DNA of 46,058 nt from Candidatus Saccharimonadota bacterium (GTDB lineage: Bacteria; Patescibacteriota; Saccharimonadia; Saccharimonadales; OFTM59). The notes beneath the pieces were generated by a model. That model was not told the DNA's origin and did not search any database. It saw only the letters and a list, made by a program, of their open reading frames with translations. The DNA lies in NCBI GenBank assembly GCA_029260875.1, contig JAJDCL010000007.1:1-46058 (forward strand), given 5' to 3'. This document shows positions 26,522-34,759 of this stretch, piece after piece (positions within the stretch are counted from its first letter, which is position 1; each line of letters starts with the position of its first letter). Position numbers and translations under genes: made by a program.

Positions 26522-27133
26522 ATGAAAGCATTAATTACAAGAAAAGTCGGCATGACAAGCACCATCTCTGAAGACGGTGCGACTGTTGCTGTTACTTTGC
26601 TTTCTGCTAGCCCAAATGTCGTCACCCAGCTTAAAACCACTGAAACTGATGGATATACTGCCGTACAGGTCGGAACTGGCGAATCTAAGCTCAACAAGGC
26701 TGAGGCCGGACATTTTGAGAAGTCTAAGATTAGCCCGAGTGTTGTGCGTGAATTTCGGGTTCCTGAGATCACTGAAGACCTCCGGTTGGGTGAACAACTC
26801 ACAGCAGAGGTCTTTTCTGTTGGCGATATGGTAAACGTTACAGGAATAAGCAAAGGAAAGGGCTGGGCTGGTACGATTAAGCGGCACAATTTTCACCGTG
26901 GGCGCAAGACTCATGGTGGCGGTAGCTACCGTCGCCCCGGCTCTATAGGCTCAATGTACCCGCAAAAGATTTTTAAGGGTAAAAAGATGGCCGGCCAGAT
27001 GGGCCACGAACAAGTGACAGTTCAGAATCTCAAAGTAGCTATTGTAGACATGGAGCTAGGTGTTATAGGTGTTGTAGGAGCAGTACCAGGACCTCGTAAA
27101 GGGGTCGTTTTAATTAAAGGGGCTGAAAAGTAA
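26522..27133 (+). CDS. rplC: 50S ribosomal protein L3
   Basis: Early-assembly 23S-binding protein near the peptidyl-transferase centre. The protein has 203 residues, normal length. It starts MKALITRKVGMT and carries the conserved loop GKGWAGTIKRHNFHRGRKTHGGGSYRRPGSIG (about 116-147, hallmark of the family; the sequence here is split for brevity) and QMGHEQVTVQNLKV. The Shine-Dalgarno GAGGAAG directly precedes the ATG. It heads the long ribosomal run and overlaps rplD by one base. Confidence 0.97.
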   Translation: MKALITRKVGMTSTISEDGATVAVTLLSASPNVVTQLKTTETDGYTAVQVGTGESKLNKAEAGHFEKSKISPSVVREFRVPEITEDLRLGEQLTAEVFSVGDMVNVTGISKGKGWAGTIKRHNFHRGRKTHGGGSYRRPGSIGSMYPQKIFKGKKMAGQMGHEQVTVQNLKVAIVDMELGVIGVVGAVPGPRKGVVLIKGAEK

Positions 27134-27795
27134 TGGCTGTTGCAACATATACCCATAACGGTAGTAAAGCGACAACAAACGCCAAACTAGATAAATCAAT
27201 ATTTAGTATGAGCGTTAGTAGCCACGAATTATTAAAGCAAGCTTATGTTGCGTATCTTGCCAACGGCCGTCGCAACCTTGCAAAGACCAAGACTCGTGGT
27301 GAAGTGATCGGCAGCAATATTAAGCCTTGGCGACAAAAAGGCACAGGGCGTGCTCGTTTCGGCTCTCGTTACAATCCGATTTGGAGAGGGGGTGGTATAA
27401 CTTTTGGTCCAACTGGTCAAGAAAACTACAGCCATAAACTAAACGTCAAAGCCAAACGACAGGCAATTCGTCAAGCATTAAGCCTTGCTAACGAAGCCAG
27501 TAAAGTAGCGGTGCTAGAGAAATTTGACCCTAAAGACGGCAAGACATCTGCTGTTGTTAGCCTACTTAATAAAATTGGTGCTACAGGGAATATATTGATG
27601 GTTGTTGAAGACAAAACCGACAATATCAGGCGAGCCACAGGTAATATCCCTACTTTGATTGTTACACAGACCAAGTACGTTAATGTTTATGACGTTATGA
27701 ATGCCGATAAGATAATAATTACACAAAAGGCGTTAGACCAGTTGCATGAGTGGCTTGTTGTAGCAAAGCCAGCAAAAATTGAGGAAGCAAAATGA
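27133..27795 (+). CDS. rplD: 50S ribosomal protein L4
   Basis: Lines the exit tunnel; in E. coli it also represses its own operon. The protein has 220 residues. The conserved extended loop is [22 protein letters not shown] (about 54-75), followed by the [20 protein letters not shown] segment. The ATG shares a base with the rplC stop (TAATG) and the end overlaps rplW (ATGA), so all three are translationally coupled. Confidence 0.97.
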   Translation: MAVATYTHNGSKATTNAKLDKSIFSMSVSSHELLKQAYVAYLANGRRNLAKTKTRGEVIGSNIKPWRQKGTGRARFGSRYNPIWRGGGITFGPTGQENYSHKLNVKAKRQAIRQALSLANEASKVAVLEKFDPKDGKTSAVVSLLNKIGATGNILMVVEDKTDNIRRATGNIPTLIVTQTKYVNVYDVMNADKIIITQKALDQLHEWLVVAKPAKIEEAK

Positions 27796-28163
27796 TGGAT
27801 ATGAGCATGCTCCTAAAGCCTCGTATGAGCGAAAAGGCCTACGCAAGTTCTCAAACTGGCGGAGTTTACGTCTTTATGGTTCCTAGGAATGCCAACAAGC
27901 ACTCTGTAGCCAGTGCAATTACTGCTCAGTTTAAAGTTACCGTCACTAACGTGAACATCGCCAACCAGATTGGCAAAGCAAAGCGGACTGTCCGTAAGGG
28001 CGGTCGGGCGATTGCAGGCCGTACCGCTGACCAGAAAAAAGCCTACGTTACGCTAAAATCTGGTGATTCTATACCTGTATTTGCAGCTGTTGAAGAAGCT
28101 GATAAGAAATCCGAAAAGATGGAACAAGTAGCTGCTAAAGCCGTCAAGAAGGAGAAGAAGTAA
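27792..28163 (+). CDS. rplW: 50S ribosomal protein L23
   Basis: Exit-site protein that docks trigger factor and SRP. The protein has 123 residues, with a lysine-rich C-terminal tail of about 25 residues beyond the usual end. The core has LLKPRMSEKAY (about 7-17), VFMVPRNANKHSVASAI and VTNVNIANQIGKAKR. Two consecutive ATGs (27792, 27795) are possible starts; GAGG at 27781-27784 suits either. It overlaps rplD and rplB. Confidence 0.95.
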   Translation: MMDMSMLLKPRMSEKAYASSQTGGVYVFMVPRNANKHSVASAITAQFKVTVTNVNIANQIGKAKRTVRKGGRAIAGRTADQKKAYVTLKSGDSIPVFAAVEEADKKSEKMEQVAAKAVKKEKK

Positions 28164-29017
28164 TGGCGCTACGTATCCACAACCCAACCACTCCAGGCGA
28201 ACGTGGCATGACTAGCTCTGACTTCCGCGAAGTCACGACTAAACGGCCACTTAAGTCATTAATCAGTATCAAGCAAAAACGGAGCGGTCGCAACAACCAG
28301 GGCCGTATTACAACTCGTCATCGAGGTGGCGGTACTCGCAAGTTTTACAGACACGTTAACTTTAATCTCGCTGCTGGGATGGAGACAGTCATTGAGCAGA
28401 TCGAATACGATCCTAATCGTAGTGCTCGTATTGCGCGTATTAAAGATCAGACCGGGCACTATCATTACATTCTTGCTGCCAATGGTATGGAAATCGGGCA
28501 AAAAATTATTGTTGGGGATGAAGTGCCAATTGAGACTGGTAACCGACTACCTTTGAAGAACATTCCTGTTGGTAGTACGATTCATGGCATAGAGCTACAG
28601 CCCGGTAAAGGCGCTCAATTAGTTCGTTCTGCAGGTAACGGCGCACAATTAATGGCCAAGGAAGGTCAGTATGCGCAGGTCAACCTTCCTAGCGGTGAGG
28701 TGCGGCTGATAAGCGTTGACTGCATGGCAAGCATCGGTGTACTTGGTAATGAACAACACCAAAACATTAAAGTCGGAAAGGCCGGCCGCAAGCGCCACAT
28801 GGGTATTCGCCCGGGTGTTCGTGGAGTTGTAATGAATGCTGCTGATCACCCGCACGGTGGTGGAGATGGTGGTCGTCATGGTGTTGGTGGTGGTAAGACA
28901 CACGGTGCAGCGCCACGCACACCATGGGGTCAAAAGACTTTAGGGTACAAGACCCGGCGTCGTAAGAGTACTAGCCAGTTTATCGTAAGAAGTCGCCACG
29001 CGAGCAAGAGGAAATAA
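28163..29017 (+). CDS. rplB: 50S ribosomal protein L2
   Basis: Needed for subunit association and peptidyl-transferase activity. The protein has 284 residues, near the usual 273-280. Conserved features are NQGRITTRHRGGGTRKFYR (about 45-63), VRSAGNGAQLMAKEG, and the C-terminal MNAADHPHGGGDGG..GKTHGAAPRTPWGQ with the functional histidine region. It shares a base with the rplW stop. The following gap is an AT-rich spacer before rpsS. Confidence 0.97.
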   Translation: MALRIHNPTTPGERGMTSSDFREVTTKRPLKSLISIKQKRSGRNNQGRITTRHRGGGTRKFYRHVNFNLAAGMETVIEQIEYDPNRSARIARIKDQTGHYHYILAANGMEIGQKIIVGDEVPIETGNRLPLKNIPVGSTIHGIELQPGKGAQLVRSAGNGAQLMAKEGQYAQVNLPSGEVRLISVDCMASIGVLGNEQHQNIKVGKAGRKRHMGIRPGVRGVVMNAADHPHGGGDGGRHGVGGGKTHGAAPRTPWGQKTLGYKTRRRKSTSQFIVRSRHASKRK

Positions 29018-29168
29018 TCGCTATGCTTAATTTGCCATTTGTCATTTACCATTTACCATTAATTTCTCATTTTGCATTTATTAGAAATAAGGCAAATGCA
29101 AAGCATTTTCCTTCATTGAAAATTGAAAATTGTAAATTGTTAATTGGAGCGACTGCAAGGAGTGAAAC
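29018..29168 (+). repeat. AT-rich self-complementary spacer rplB-rpsS
   Basis: The 151-nt gap starts with CATTTACCATTTACC-type words and ends with their complements (AAAATTGAAAATTGTAAATTG), so it can fold back on itself. The rpsS Shine-Dalgarno AAGGAG lies at its 3' end, without an obvious enclosing hairpin. No ORF is supported. Confidence 0.55.
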
Positions 29169-29441
29169 ATGAGTAGATCACTTAAAAAAGGACCATTTAT
29201 AGACCCTAAGCTTGCCAAGAAAGTGGCTGCGCTTGGAAGTGAAGACCGTACCATCATTAAGACATGGGCACGTGCATCTACTATTCCTCCAGAATTTGTG
29301 GGTCGCACAATAGCTGTCCATAACGGCAAGGTCCATGTGCCCGTATTTGTTACCGAGAACATGGTCGGTCATAAGCTTGGTGAGTTTAGCCCTACACGTA
29401 AATTCCGCCGTCATGGTGGCAAGTTAGCGAAGGGAGCTTAA
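29169..29441 (+). CDS. rpsS: 30S ribosomal protein S19
   Basis: Head protein that forms a complex with S13 and contacts A-site tRNA. The protein has 90 residues. The family pattern is complete: [61 protein letters not shown] (about residues 33-80, read in pieces), ending in a short basic tail. AAGGAG lies 6 nt upstream. The next gene rplV begins 4 nt after its stop. Confidence 0.97.
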   Translation: MSRSLKKGPFIDPKLAKKVAALGSEDRTIIKTWARASTIPPEFVGRTIAVHNGKVHVPVFVTENMVGHKLGEFSPTRKFRRHGGKLAKGA

Positions 29442-29445
29442 GATT

Positions 29446-29823
29446 ATGGCTGTGACTGCATTAGCTAAAGGAATTCGTATCAGTCCGCGCAAGGTTAGCG
29501 CAGTCGCTGCTCTTATCCGTGGGCGTACAGTAAGTGATGCGCTGGTTATCTTGAGCCACACACCACGCCGATCGGCTGTTGCTGTGCGCAAAGTTGTTGA
29601 ATCTGCCAAGGCTAATGCCGAGCACAATCATAACTATAAGGCGGATACATTGCATATTCTTCAGATCAGTGTCACCCCAGGACCAAGTCAAAAGCGCTTT
29701 AGGCCGGTATCACGAGGCATGGCACATCCATTCCAACACCGTACAGCTCATGTTCGCGTAGTAGTTGAGGGCGAACAGCGCGCAGCCAAAAAACCAGTCA
29801 CCACGAAAGAGGCCAAATCATGA
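29446..29823 (+). CDS. rplV: 50S ribosomal protein L22
   Basis: 23S-binding protein whose beta-hairpin reaches into the exit tunnel. The protein has 125 residues. It has the usual GIRISPRKVSAVAALIRGR start (about 9-27), the AVRKVVESAKANAEHNH helix, and the C-terminal KRFRPVSRGMAHPFQHRTAHVRVVV hairpin. The family commonly has KRxxPRARGRA in the hairpin; here it is KRFRPVSRGMA, still basic. Confidence 0.96.
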   Translation: MAVTALAKGIRISPRKVSAVAALIRGRTVSDALVILSHTPRRSAVAVRKVVESAKANAEHNHNYKADTLHILQISVTPGPSQKRFRPVSRGMAHPFQHRTAHVRVVVEGEQRAAKKPVTTKEAKS

Positions 29824-29884
29824 TTATTTCTCTATCAACTACTAACTATCAACTCCTAACTACCGCGACCGGAGGGAGCTTGTA
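29824..29884 (+). repeat. Short spacer rplV-rpsC with low-complexity words
   Basis: The 61-nt gap has repeated CTATCAACTAC/CTAACTA words and ends in a GGAGG Shine-Dalgarno about 9 nt before rpsC. It has no complementary right half, so it is only loosely related to the other spacers. Confidence 0.4.
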
Positions 29885-30517
29885 ATGGGTCAAAAAGTTA
29901 ATCCAATAAGCATGCGCTTGCAGCTAAACAAGGACTGGCGTAGTAAATGGTTTGCTAATAAGCGAGATTATGCCAAGCTACTTGGTCAGGACTTAGCTGT
30001 ACGACGTTATATAACAGATAAGCTTGGTTCTCGCGCTAGTATTAATAAAGTTGATATTGAACGTTCTCCTAACCTGGTGTCTGTCACCATTGCAACTGCT
30101 AAAGCCGGCGTTGTTATCGGTCGAGGTGGCGCAGGAGTGCAAGAACTTAAAGAGGCCGTAGAAAAGATATTTGGCATTCCGGCCCGGGTTAATATTGAAG
30201 AGGTTAAGAAGCCTGAGCTTTACGCTAAGCTAGTTGCAGAAAACATTGCCCACCAGCTTGAGCGCCGCATTTCTTTTCGTCGCGCAATGAAGTCAGGTGC
30301 TGCTGCAACAATGCGTGCTGGTGCCAAAGGTGTTCGTATTGAAATTGCCGGACGTCTTGGTGGCGCCGAAATGTCACGCCGAGAAAAAGAAGTTCAAGGC
30401 AGCGTCCCATTACACACAGTGCGCGCCGATATTGATTTCCATCAGGCGAAGGCACGCTATCCTGGGTCTGGCATTATAGGGGTTAAGGTGTGGATCTACA
30501 AAGGAGAGACTAGCTAA
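29885..30517 (+). CDS. rpsC: 30S ribosomal protein S3
   Basis: Head protein at the mRNA entry site with helicase activity. The protein has 210 residues, normal for bacteria without the long C-terminal tail. It starts MGQKVNPI and carries the KH type II domain with [16 protein letters not shown] (about 76-91), then [32 protein letters not shown] (read in pieces, about 133-164). It overlaps rplP by one base. Confidence 0.97.
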   Translation: MGQKVNPISMRLQLNKDWRSKWFANKRDYAKLLGQDLAVRRYITDKLGSRASINKVDIERSPNLVSVTIATAKAGVVIGRGGAGVQELKEAVEKIFGIPARVNIEEVKKPELYAKLVAENIAHQLERRISFRRAMKSGAAATMRAGAKGVRIEIAGRLGGAEMSRREKEVQGSVPLHTVRADIDFHQAKARYPGSGIIGVKVWIYKGETS

Positions 30518-30930
30518 TGTTAATTCCTAATCGCACCAAGTACCGTAAAGTACGAAAGGGCAAGATTCGCGGTGACGCAACTACCGGTAACGAAATTGCT
30601 TTTGGCGAATATGCCTTGCAGTCGCTTGGGATGGATCGCATTACTTCGCGCCAGATTGAGTCTGCTCGTCAGGCAATGACGCGTTACATCAAACGAGGTG
30701 GAAAGATTTGGATTCGCATATTCCCACACACACCTGTTACACGCAAACCGCAAGACGTTAAGATGGGCAGCGGCAAAGGCAACCCTGAATTTTTCGTTGC
30801 TAAGGTGCGCCCCGGAACTATTTTATTTGAGATGCAAGGCGTTAGCGAAGAGGTTGCACGTGAGGCTATGAGACTCGCCGGGCATAAGCTACCGGTCAAG
30901 ACACGGTTTTTGACGAAAGACGAGGTATGA
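30517..30930 (+). CDS. rplP: 50S ribosomal protein L16
   Basis: Positions the A-site tRNA acceptor end near the peptidyl-transferase centre. The protein has 137 residues, standard. It has [15 protein letters not shown], the [19 protein letters not shown] core (about 58-76), [10 protein letters not shown] and the KLPVKTRFL end. Its start shares a base with the rpsC stop. Confidence 0.97.
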   Translation: MLIPNRTKYRKVRKGKIRGDATTGNEIAFGEYALQSLGMDRITSRQIESARQAMTRYIKRGGKIWIRIFPHTPVTRKPQDVKMGSGKGNPEFFVAKVRPGTILFEMQGVSEEVAREAMRLAGHKLPVKTRFLTKDEV

Positions 30931-30935
30931 TCATT

Positions 30936-31136
30936 ATGAAAATTACTGACATCCGCAAGAAATCTACTAGCGAACTTACCAGCGAAAGCACCAAACTGCG
31001 TGAGGAGATTGTTGAAATGCGCCGACGCCTGCACACTGGGGAAACTCAAAATGTTCGCGTTATCCGTAACAAGCGCAAGGACCTCGCAAGAATGCTGACA
31101 GTACTCAGCGAACAACTAGCAAAGGAAAACATCTAA
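30936..31136 (+). CDS. rpmC: 50S ribosomal protein L29
   Basis: Exit-site protein of 66 residues. The ATG at 30936 is chosen because the family begins MKI/MKA and GAGG (30922-30925) lies 10 nt upstream; an ATG at 30927 overlaps the rplP stop and would add three residues. The helical hairpin contains the conserved LRxExxxxRxxxxTGxxxN pattern (LREEIVEMRRRLHTGETQN) and RVIRNKRKDLARMLTVL. Confidence 0.94.
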   Translation: MKITDIRKKSTSELTSESTKLREEIVEMRRRLHTGETQNVRVIRNKRKDLARMLTVLSEQLAKENI

Positions 31137-31447
31137 TGGCAAAATCACTTATCGGGACAGTTACTTCGAACAAGACAGATAAGACGATTGTTGTGACTGT
31201 TCACACCCATAAAACGCACCCAATCTACAAGAAGCAGTACCCGGCCAGCAAGAATTTTATGGCCCACGACGAAAAGAACGAAGCAAAGATTGGCGACAAA
31301 GTACTGATTGAGGAAACCAAACCCTTAAGTGCGCGTAAGCGCCACATCCTCAAGCAAATTCTTAATAAAGCAACCATTGCGCACGACCAAACAGTAGAGG
31401 CTATAACAGCCGAGCCCAAAGAGGCTGAAACCGAGGCAAAGAAATGA
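31136..31447 (+). CDS. rpsQ: 30S ribosomal protein S17
   Basis: 16S 5'-domain binder with an OB fold. The protein has 103 residues, with a C-terminal Ala/Glu/Lys tail of about 20 residues beyond the core. It shows [18 protein letters not shown] (about 4-21), the loop [24 protein letters not shown] and [15 protein letters not shown]. It overlaps rpmC by one base and rplN by four. Confidence 0.96.
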   Translation: MAKSLIGTVTSNKTDKTIVVTVHTHKTHPIYKKQYPASKNFMAHDEKNEAKIGDKVLIEETKPLSARKRHILKQILNKATIAHDQTVEAITAEPKEAETEAKK

Positions 31448-31812
31448 TACAGCAAGAATCAAGATTAATCGTATGCGACAACTCCGGCGCTAAGGAGATC
31501 CTGTGTATACGCGTGCTTGGCGGTACACGCAGACGCTATGCTCGGGTTGGCGACACTATCGTTGCGACAGTTAAAGAGGCCAACCCTGCGGGTAACGTAA
31601 AAAAGAAGTCTGTCGTTAAGGCCGTGGTAGTTCGTACACGCAATGTCATTCAACGGCATGACGGCTCTACTATTCGCTTTGATGATAACGCCGCCGTCAT
31701 TCTAGGTGAAGACAATACGCCTCGGGGAACACGTATCTTTGGGCCCGTGCCAAGAGAGCTCCGTGAACAGGGCTTTAGTAAGATAATTAGTCTTGCCCCG
31801 GAGGTGCTGTAA
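31444..31812 (+). CDS. rplN: 50S ribosomal protein L14
   Basis: Subunit-interface protein of 122 residues. Family features: [27 protein letters not shown] (start), a [14 protein letters not shown] strand, and [29 protein letters not shown] (about 80-108). The ATGA start overlaps rpsQ and the stop overlaps rplX (TAATG), indicating coupling. Confidence 0.97.
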   Translation: MIQQESRLIVCDNSGAKEILCIRVLGGTRRRYARVGDTIVATVKEANPAGNVKKKSVVKAVVVRTRNVIQRHDGSTIRFDDNAAVILGEDNTPRGTRIFGPVPRELREQGFSKIISLAPEVL

Positions 31813-32138
31813 TGAATATCTTCAAAATCCGTCTAAAGAAAGGTGACACGGTTGTGGTCCGTTCTGGCAAGTACAAGGGCAAGACAGGTAAGGTCTTATC
31901 AACTCACCCTTCCGAGAACAAGGTTACTGTGGAGAACATTAATGTCTTTAAGAAACATGTTAAGCCAAACCGTCAGTATCCTCAGGGCGGCATCATCGAA
32001 ATGACACGACCTATAGATGTGAGTAAGGTCGGCATACTGGAGCCTACATCTAAGAAACCTTCAAGAATAGGTTTTAAGATTGATGGTGACGGCAAGAAAA
32101 CACGCGTATTTAAGCGCAGCGGAAAGGACATTAAGTAA
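31812..32138 (+). CDS. rplX: 50S ribosomal protein L24
   Basis: Assembly-initiator protein of 108 residues with a KOW motif (KKGDTVVVRSGKYKGKTGKVL, about 9-29) and the VENINVFKKHVKP loop. The C-terminal half (VGILEPTSKKPSRIGFKID, GKKTRVFKRSGKDI) is of usual length. It is tightly coupled with rplN and rplE by one-base overlaps. Confidence 0.96.
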   Translation: MNIFKIRLKKGDTVVVRSGKYKGKTGKVLSTHPSENKVTVENINVFKKHVKPNRQYPQGGIIEMTRPIDVSKVGILEPTSKKPSRIGFKIDGDGKKTRVFKRSGKDIK

Positions 32139-32743
32139 TGGCTACTACCACAAAAAGCAAGCCAACAACCAGTTCTGTAAGACTGAAACAACTCTACAAT
32201 AGTACATATGCTAAGGAATTGGCCAAGGAACTTGGTCTGAAAAACATTAGCCAAGTGCCAAAGCTTGAGAAGATTGTCTTAAACATCGGTCTTGGGCGAG
32301 CTAAGGACGACAAGCGAGCATTTGAGGTTGCGCAAAACACACTGCGAAAAATTACTGGGCAGCAGCCCATTGAAACCTTTGCCAAGCAATCTATTGCCGG
32401 CTTCAAGCTACGCGAGGGCAATAAAATTGGGCTTAAAGTTACCTTGCGTGATGCTCGTATGTACGAGTTCATGGATAGGCTCATTAATGTTGTGCTGCCT
32501 CGCCTCCGCGATTTCCACGGGCTAAGCCCGAAAGCATTTGATGCAACAGGTAATTACAGCATCGGGCTAAATGACCAGTCTGTATTTCCTGAACTTACAT
32601 TTGACGAAACTACTACAACCCATGGGCTTCAGGCAATATTTGTAATACGCACAGAAAGCGCTTTGCACTCACGTGCTTTGCTAGAAAAATTCGGTATGCC
32701 GTTTGAGAAGCCGGTAAAAGTAGCCGCTAAGGAAGGTAAATAA
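32138..32743 (+). CDS. rplE: 50S ribosomal protein L5
   Basis: Carries 5S rRNA into the central protuberance and contacts P-site tRNA. The protein has 201 residues, longer than the usual 179 because of an N-terminal Thr/Ser/Lys extension (about 20 residues). The core has [15 protein letters not shown] (about 41-55), [30 protein letters not shown] (in pieces) and [16 protein letters not shown]. Its stop is 2 nt before rpsN. Confidence 0.96.
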   Translation: MATTTKSKPTTSSVRLKQLYNSTYAKELAKELGLKNISQVPKLEKIVLNIGLGRAKDDKRAFEVAQNTLRKITGQQPIETFAKQSIAGFKLREGNKIGLKVTLRDARMYEFMDRLINVVLPRLRDFHGLSPKAFDATGNYSIGLNDQSVFPELTFDETTTTHGLQAIFVIRTESALHSRALLEKFGMPFEKPVKVAAKEGK

Positions 32744-32745
32744 CA

Positions 32746-33015
32746 ATGGCAAGAAAATCTAATATAGCCCGCGATGCAAAACGACAGAAGATGATAGAGC
32801 GCATGCGTGCCAAGCGAGCTGAGCTAAAAGGCTTAGGTGACAGAGAAGGCTTGCACAAATTGCCACGTAACTCATCGCCGACGCGCTGGAAAAACCGCTG
32901 TACTGAAACCGGACGCCCGCACGCCTACATGCGCCAGTTCGGCCTAAGTCGTATTTCATTTAGAGAACACGCAAGCAAGGGAGAGATCCCTGGTGTAACG
33001 AAATCAAGTTGGTAA
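32746..33015 (+). CDS. rpsN: 30S ribosomal protein S14, zinc-free type
   Basis: Late-assembly head protein of 89 residues. It is the long cysteine-poor form: [21 protein letters not shown] (about 46-66), then [18 protein letters not shown], where the zinc form has CxxCGR..C..C. Only one cysteine remains (about 51), so a zinc ribbon cannot form. The N-terminal basic helix ([19 protein letters not shown]) is typical of the long form. AT-rich spacer follows. Confidence 0.96.
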   Translation: MARKSNIARDAKRQKMIERMRAKRAELKGLGDREGLHKLPRNSSPTRWKNRCTETGRPHAYMRQFGLSRISFREHASKGEIPGVTKSSW

Positions 33016-33174
33016 TACTATGAACAATTTCACATTTTTCACTTCACAATTAACATTAATTTCACATTTTTCAGATAGCAGAATCTCGGCTCTATATATC
33101 TGCAAAATGTTAAATGGTCAGTCAATGCTAAATGCTAAATTTAAAATGATAAATACCTCTGAAGGAGGTGCATA
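33016..33174 (+). repeat. AT-rich self-complementary spacer rpsN-rpsH with RBS hairpin
   Basis: The 159-nt gap has CACATTTTTCAC words on the left and AAAATGTTAAATGG and TTTAAAATGATAAAT words on the right. The last 20 nt match the ends of the spacers at 33577 and 34621. It ends in ACCTC-TGAAG-GAGGT (33155-33169), a hairpin that includes the Shine-Dalgarno of rpsH. Confidence 0.6.
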
Positions 33175-33576
33175 GTGTCAACAGTAACAACCGACCCAAT
33201 TGCCGATATGTTAGCCCGTATCCGCAACGCCATAGCGGTGAACAAAACCGAAATTATTCTTCCCCACTCTAGGGTCAAGGAATCAATAGCCAAGCTGCTA
33301 AAAGATAACCGTTATATTGACGGTGTTTCGGTAACAGACTTATCGATTGGCAGAAGCCTTAAGCTTGTACTAAGCAGCGAAGACGCTTCATCCAATATCA
33401 CGGAAATTGTCCGGTTAAGCAAACCGGGACGACGCCAGTACACAGGTTCTGACAAGATCCCGATAGTTAAGCGTGGCCGTGGTGTAGTGATTGTCTCAAC
33501 AAGCAAAGGGATGATGACCGGCAACGACGCTAAAAAGCAACACCTTGGCGGTGAGTTAATTTGTAGGGTTTATTAA
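33175..33576 (+). CDS. rpsH: 30S ribosomal protein S8
   Basis: Central 16S binder; in E. coli it represses the spc operon. The protein has 133 residues. GTG start at 33175, set by GGAGG about 6 nt upstream inside a hairpin. It begins TDPIADMLARIRNA (about 6-19), then KSSRPGRR-like loop (LSKPGRRQYTG) and the C-terminal VVIVSTSKGMMT..AKKQHLGGELICRVY. Flanked by two of the AT-rich repeat spacers. Confidence 0.96.
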   Translation: MSTVTTDPIADMLARIRNAIAVNKTEIILPHSRVKESIAKLLKDNRYIDGVSVTDLSIGRSLKLVLSSEDASSNITEIVRLSKPGRRQYTGSDKIPIVKRGRGVVIVSTSKGMMTGNDAKKQHLGGELICRVY

Positions 33577-33715
33577 TTATGAATTTACCGTTTACCGTTT
33601 ACCAATTTACCAATAATTTGTCGTCTGCTATTTGTCGTTTGAATAAATGGGGAATGTGGGATGATTTCTTAAATGTAAACTATAAAATGATAAACGTCTC
33701 CGAAGGGGGCCAATA
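33577..33715 (+). repeat. AT-rich spacer rpsH-rplF, near-identical to the rplR-rpsE spacer
   Basis: The 139-nt gap is closely similar over about 110 nt (33601-33712) to 34645-34756, differing at roughly 15 positions. The left half has TTTACC words; the right half has TAAATG/GGGGAATG complements. It ends in CTCC-GAAG-GGGG (33698-33709), which includes the rplF Shine-Dalgarno. Confidence 0.75.
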
Positions 33716-34255
33716 ATGAGTCGTATAGGAAAACTACCAATCGATATACCGAGCGGTGTGACAATCACTGTCGAGAACGGCATTGTTAAAGTCGCCGGTG
33801 CCAAGGGTGCGTTGGAGCAAGTGGCATTACCAGGCATCACAATTAAGCAGGAAGGCAACCAAATCAATGTTACGAGAGCAGACGACCAACCCGATAATCG
33901 GGCCAAGCACGGTCTAATGCGCTCGCTAATAAATAATATGGTTATCGGTGTAAGTAACGGTTTTACTAAGAAGCTTGAGCTAAATGGGGTGGGTTACCGG
34001 GTTGCACTAGCCGGCGCCGACCTGCGGCTAAATATTGGTCTCTCGCACGATGTAACCTTTAAGATTCCGACGGGTATTACTGCGAGTGTTGAGCAAAACA
34101 TAATTACTATAAGTGGTTTTGATAAACAGCAAGTAGGTCAGGTTGCAGCTGAAATCCGTGCGCTTAAAAAGCCTGAACCTTACAAGGGTAAAGGTATAAA
34201 ATATCAAGACGAAAGAATAATCCGCAAGAGCGGTAAATCAGGCAAGGAAAAATAG
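33716..34255 (+). CDS. rplF: 50S ribosomal protein L6
   Basis: Factor-binding-site protein near the sarcin-ricin loop. The protein has 179 residues. Two repeated L6 domains: MSRIGKLPIDIPSGVTI at the start and LELNGVGYRVAL (about 83-94), ending in the signature KKPEPYKGKGIKY (about 151-163). The ATG is set by AAGGGGG 6 nt upstream. It is followed by rplR after 8 nt. Confidence 0.97.
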   Translation: MSRIGKLPIDIPSGVTITVENGIVKVAGAKGALEQVALPGITIKQEGNQINVTRADDQPDNRAKHGLMRSLINNMVIGVSNGFTKKLELNGVGYRVALAGADLRLNIGLSHDVTFKIPTGITASVEQNIITISGFDKQQVGQVAAEIRALKKPEPYKGKGIKYQDERIIRKSGKSGKEK

Positions 34256-34263
34256 GTATAGTC

Positions 34264-34620
34264 ATGAAACGCATAGCAAACACATTACACAAGCTAGCAC
34301 GACGTAAGCATCGTGTCCGCGCCACAGTTTCAGGGACAAGTGAACGACCCAGACTGAGCGTATTCGTTAGTAACACTCATGTCACAGCTCAGATAATAGA
34401 TGACACGAAGCACAGTACGCTTGCCTACATAACAACTGTTGGGCAGAAGGACCTTCCTAGCACAATGACTGAAAAGGCGTTCTGGGTTGGCACAGAGATT
34501 GCCAAGAAGGCAAAAGCACTTAAATTAAAACAAGTAGTTTTTGATCGCAATGGCCGGCTATATCATGGTCGCGTAAAAGCTCTGGCAGATGCTGCCCGAG
34601 CAGGAGGTATGGAGTTCTGA
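34264..34620 (+). CDS. rplR: 50S ribosomal protein L18
   Basis: 5S rRNA-binding protein of 118 residues. It has ARRKHRVRATVSGTSERPRLSVFVSNTH (read in pieces, about 12-39), AQIIDD and the C-terminal VVFDRNGRLYHGRVKALADAARAGG (about 91-115). It ends in TGA, followed by the AT-rich spacer before rpsE. Confidence 0.96.
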   Translation: MKRIANTLHKLARRKHRVRATVSGTSERPRLSVFVSNTHVTAQIIDDTKHSTLAYITTVGQKDLPSTMTEKAFWVGTEIAKKAKALKLKQVVFDRNGRLYHGRVKALADAARAGGMEF

Positions 34621-34759
34621 TGAAATATTTATTAACTACCTATTACCAATTTACCAATAATTTGTCATTTGCTATTTGTCATTTGAATAAATGGGGAATG
34701 GGGAATAATTTGTTAAATGTAAACTGTAAAATGATAAATGCCTCCGAAGGGGGTGTATG
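34621..34759 (+). repeat. AT-rich spacer rplR-rpsE, copy of the rpsH-rplF spacer
   Basis: 34645-34756 is a close copy of 33601-33712, including the shared core AATAAATGGGGAATG. The 3' end is CTCC-GAAG-GGGG (34742-34753), placing the rpsE Shine-Dalgarno in a small hairpin. The copies are about 1 kb apart in the same operon, which suggests duplication or gene conversion of a spacer unit. Confidence 0.75.

Noticed and set aside
16947-34759. ATTTACC-type repeats considered as CRISPR
   Set aside because: Repeat words are short, irregular and self-complementary within each gap, with no equal-length unique spacers and no cas genes.
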